64,000 bases of DNA. Source: Atherix ibis (taxonomy: Eukaryota > Arthropoda > Insecta > Diptera > Athericidae). The notes under the pieces were generated by a model. It was given only the letters and a program-made list of their open reading frames with translations. It searched no databases and had not been told where the DNA came from. This document shows positions 61,036 to 64,000 of this stretch, in pieces (position 1 is the stretch's first letter; each line of letters begins with the position of its first letter). The stretch covers positions 51,901,667 through 51,965,666 of the forward strand of contig OY282610.1 in the NCBI GenBank assembly GCA_958298945.1, written 5' to 3'. The position numbers and the translations under genes are program-made.

Positions 61036-62670
61036 TCAGGATAATAAGAATAATTATTAGTTTCACATATGTATGCGCATTAACATCATTAAACAAATTT
61101 TCGAAAAAATTTCCTTTTTCATAGAAAAATAGAAATTTAAAAAAAAATTTAATGATCTTTTGGCAAATTTTTCTCAAAACTCCCACCGAAATTTATCGTG
61201 ACATGTCATTTTCCTTCCAATCATTATATTAAGAGTCATAGAAGGTTTGCCTGAAAGTGTGCAATGACACCACAAAATAAATTCTAAAAAACCTTAATTT
61301 TTATACAAAAAAAACGAATTTTAATAAAGAAAACAATTAATTTTATGAATTTTTTTTCAAAATCACCAACAAAAATTTATCCAGAAAGGATATTCTCATT
61401 CCAATCGAGAAAATATGTATTGGAGAAGCTTTGCCTGAAAGAACGCAATGACACCATAAAAACAATTCTAAAAACCTTAATTTGTATACAAAAAAAAACG
61501 AATTTTAAGAAAGAAAACTATAAATTTTATGAATTTTTTCTCAAAATCACCAACAAAAATTTATCCAGAAAGGATATTCTCATTCCAATCGAGAAAATAT
61601 GTATTGGAGAAGCTTTGCCTGAAAGTACGCAATGACACCATAAAAACAATTCTAAAAACCTTAATTTGTATACAAAAAAAAAACGAATTTTAGGAAAGAA
61701 AACTATAAATTTTATGAATTTTTTCTCAAAATCACCAACAAAAATTTATCCAGAAAGGATATTCTCATTCCAATCGAGAAAATATGCATTGGAGAAGCTT
61801 TGCCTAAAAGTACGCAATGACACCATAGAAACCGTTCTAAAAACCTAAATTTTTATACAAAAAAAACGAATTTTAAGAAAAAAAAACCATAAATTTTATG
61901 AATTTTTTCTCAAAATCACCAAAAAAAATTTATCCAGAAATGATATTCTCATTCCAATCGAGAAAATATGCATTGGAGAAGCTTTGCCTGAAAGTACGCA
62001 ATGACACCATAAAAACAATTCTAAAAACCTTAATTTTTATACAAAAAAAATGAATTTTAAGAAAGAAAACCATAAATTTTATGAATTTTTTCTCAAAACC
62101 ACCAACAAAAATTTATCCAGAAAGAATTTTCTCATTCCAATGAGAATAATATGAATTGGAGAAGCTTTGCCTGAAAGTGCACAATCATACCCCAAACAAA
62201 CATCTCCAAAAAACCACCATTTTCATAGAGAAAAACAAATTTTAAGAGAAAGTGGACTCAGTGTAATAATTGTTGCCTCCTATTTTTTGAGAAAACTGGG
62301 TGCCTGGTGTAAAAATTGGATTTTCGTGAATCACCAACAAAAATTGGTCACAAATTTTCGAATTTTTGTGGTTTTTTGCATATCTTTAGGTGGTCAATTT
62401 ATTTTGCTTTCAGTAAATAAAAAATTTAATTTTAGGCAATTTTTTTTTAATAGTGCTCACAAAAATTTATTCTGAAAGGATATTCCTTTTTCGATCAGGA
62501 TAATATGGATCTAGAAGGCTATGTTAAAGTGTATGTAATGAAACCATGAAACAAATTGCCATTTTTATCCAAAAAAGCAAACTTTATTTTTAAAAAAATA
62601 CAGCGAACTTTAGGTATTTTTTTTTAAAACGCCTGGAAAAAATTTTCCTGTAAGGACTTTTTTAGTCCGA
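61036..62670 (+). repeat. HOR unit 38: A block a-b-c-d
   Basis: Length 1635 bp, which is the four-A length plus the 12-bp V patch at 62332. Private changes: TTTTTTTTCAAAATC in a, GAAAGAACGC, ACCATAGAAACCG and ACCTAAATTT in c, and AAGAAAAAAAAACC in d. Confidence 0.92.
62332..62347 (+). other. Conversion-like patch in V, unit 38
   Basis: Same V allele, more than 21 kb from the nearest other copy in the window. This shows that the variant has spread or been re-created across the array. Confidence 0.8.
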
Positions 62671-64000
62671 TCAGGATAAAAGAATAATTATTAGTTTCAC
62701 ATATGTATGCGCATTAACATCATTAAACAAATTTTCGAAAAAATTTCCTTTTTCATAGAAAAATAGAAATTTAAAAAAAAATTTAATGATCTTTTGGCAA
62801 ATTTTTCTCAAAACTCCCACCGAAATTTATCGTGACATGTCATTTTCCTTCCAATCATTATATTAAGAGTCATAGAAGGTTTGCCTGAAAGTGTGCAATG
62901 ACACCACAAAATAAATTCTAAAAAACCTTAATTTTTATACAAAAAAAAACGAATTTTAATAAAGAAAACAATTAATTTTATGAATTTTTTCTCAAAATCA
63001 CCAACAAAAATTTATCCAGAAAGGATATTCTCATTCCAATCGAGAAAATATGTATTGGAGAAGCTTTGCCTGAAAGTACGCAATGACACCATAAAAACAA
63101 TTCTAAAAACCTTAATTTGTATACAAAAAAAAACGAATTTTAAGAAAGAAAACTATAAATTTTATGAATTTTTTCTCAAAATCACCAACAAAAATTTATC
63201 CAGAAAGGATATTCTCATTCCAATCGAAAAAATATGTATTGGAGAAGCTTTGCCTAAAAGTACGCAATGATACCATAAAAACAATTCTAAAAACCTTAAT
63301 TTGTATACAAAAAAAAACGAATTTTAGGAAAGAAAACTATAAATTTTATGAATTTTTTCTCAAAATCACCAACAAAAATTTATCCAGAAAGGATATTCTC
63401 ATTCCAATCGAGAAAATATGCATTGGAGAAGCTTTGCCTAAAAGTACGCAATGACACCATAAAAACCGTTCTAAAAACCTTAATTTTTATACAAAAAAAA
63501 ACGAATTTTAATAAAGAAAACAATTAATTTTATGAATTTTTTCTCAAAATCACCAACAAAAATTTATCCAGAAAGGATATTCTCATTCCAATCGAGAAAA
63601 TATGCATTGGAGAAGCTTTGCCTAAAAGTACGCAATGACACCATAAAAACCGTTCTAAAAACCTTAATTTTTATACAAAAAAAACGAATTTTAAGAAAGA
63701 AAACCATAAATTTTATGAATTTTTTCTCAAAATCACCAACAAAAATTTATCCAGAAATGATATTCTCATTCCAATCGAGAAAATATGCATTGGAGAAGCT
63801 TTGCCTGAAAGTACGCAATGACACCATAAAAACAATTCTAAAAACCTTCATTTTTATACAAAAAAAATGAATTTTAAGAAAGAAAACCATAAATTTTATG
63901 AATTTTTTCTCAAAACCACCAACAAAAATTTATCCAGAAAGAATTTTCTTATTCCAATGAGAATAATATGAATTGGAGAAGCTTTGCCTGAAAGTGCACA
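62671..64000 (+). repeat. HOR unit 39 (cut by window end): A block a-b-c-a-d, then partial W
   Basis: 1330 bp are visible. The phase marker is changed to TCAGGATAAAAGAAT. Five A monomers in the full order are followed by a W that runs into the end of the window, so the array continues beyond base 64000. Confidence 0.9.

Larger units (their letters stand above)
1..64000. repeat. Satellite DNA array, ~184-bp monomer, organised as a variable-length higher-order repeat
   Basis: Every stretch of the window can be assigned to a monomer of about 184 bp repeated head to tail; there is no unique or interspersed sequence. One hand-counted monomer is about 26% G+C. A fixed five-monomer block (W, V, X, Y, Z) alternates with 1 to 13 A-type monomers, giving 39 units phased here on the site TCAGGATAATAAGAAT. 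A-type subtypes are a (AATTTT-AATAAAG, CAATTAA), b (AAGAAAG, CTATAAA), c (AGGAAAG, CTATAAA) and d (AAGAAAG, CCATAAA, usually GAAATGAT). Each unit below is listed by its A-block order. Long satellite arrays with HOR structure are typical of eukaryotic centromeric or pericentromeric heterochromatin; that location is inferred, not shown. I do not recognise the family by name. Confidence 0.97.

Noticed and set aside
1..64000. CRISPR array
   Set aside because: The period is regular, but repeats are ~184 bp with no short repeat/unique spacer alternation and no cas genes.
1..64000. CENP-B box
   Set aside because: I looked for the TTCG-N4-A-N2-CGGG pattern on both strands. CGGG-like sequence is essentially absent apart from a single-copy CCCG near 19577, so no box is supported.
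1..64000. Telomeric repeats, tRNA or rRNA genes, rDNA spacer
   Set aside because: No short G-rich telomere units, no cloverleaf or B-box pattern, and no rRNA-like sequence adjoins the repeats.
1..64000. Assembly artefact explaining the varied unit lengths
   Set aside because: It cannot be excluded without reads, but hybrids have consistent single switch points and many units have private variants, which is unlike simple misassembly or copy-paste error.

Overview
The whole 64 kb is one uninterrupted, head-to-tail satellite DNA array. I found no convincing gene, RNA gene, transposon, CRISPR array or unique sequence on either strand. The basic monomer is about 184 bp (mostly 183-185 bp) and AT-rich: a hand count of one monomer gives roughly 26% G+C. 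This architecture points to eukaryotic nuclear heterochromatin, centromeric or pericentromeric by analogy with other satellites. That placement is inference, and the species cannot be read from the sequence. About 350 monomers fit in the window.

The monomers are organised as a higher-order repeat (HOR). I used the recurring TCAGGATAATAAGAAT site as the phase marker and found 39 consecutive units; the first starts at base 1 and the last is cut by the window end. Each unit has two parts. The first is a fixed block of five divergent monomers in the order W-V-X-Y-Z (about 885 bp). The second is a variable run of near-identical 'A-type' monomers. The A-type monomers fall into four subtypes, told apart just after their shared AATTTT start: a (AATAAAG then CAATTAA), b (AAGAAAG then CTATAAA), c (AGGAAAG then CTATAAA) and d (AAGAAAG then CCATAAA, usually with GAAATGAT further on). 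They follow a grammar: the fullest common order is a-b-c-a-d and then W-V-X-Y-Z, a 10-monomer unit of about 1805 bp. Most other units are deletions of it (a-b-c-d, a-b-c-a, a-b-c) or expansions. Unit lengths are therefore quantised near 1070, 1253, 1437, 1621, 1805, 1988, 2360 and 2541 bp, in steps of about 184 bp.

Region by region: 1-10089 holds regular units. 10090-13025 is a damaged stretch with three short units, one only 632 bp long, carrying a perfect 31-bp inverted repeat. 13026-23304 is regular apart from a 2541-bp double unit. 23305-36463 is a family of related units that preserves a readable unequal-crossover event. 36464-48608 contains short and very long units (1064, 3348 and 1070 bp) with hybrid monomers at their junctions. 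48609-64000 is again mostly regular, with a monomer triplication near 54.7-55.2 kb.

No genes work together here. The story is about how the array evolves. Long units carry W-to-A hybrid monomers and short units carry A-to-W hybrids, the two outcomes expected from unequal exchange. Short conversion patches, microhomology deletions and variable poly-A length add further diversity. The many short open reading frames are by-products of the 183-bp periodicity and are not annotated as genes.
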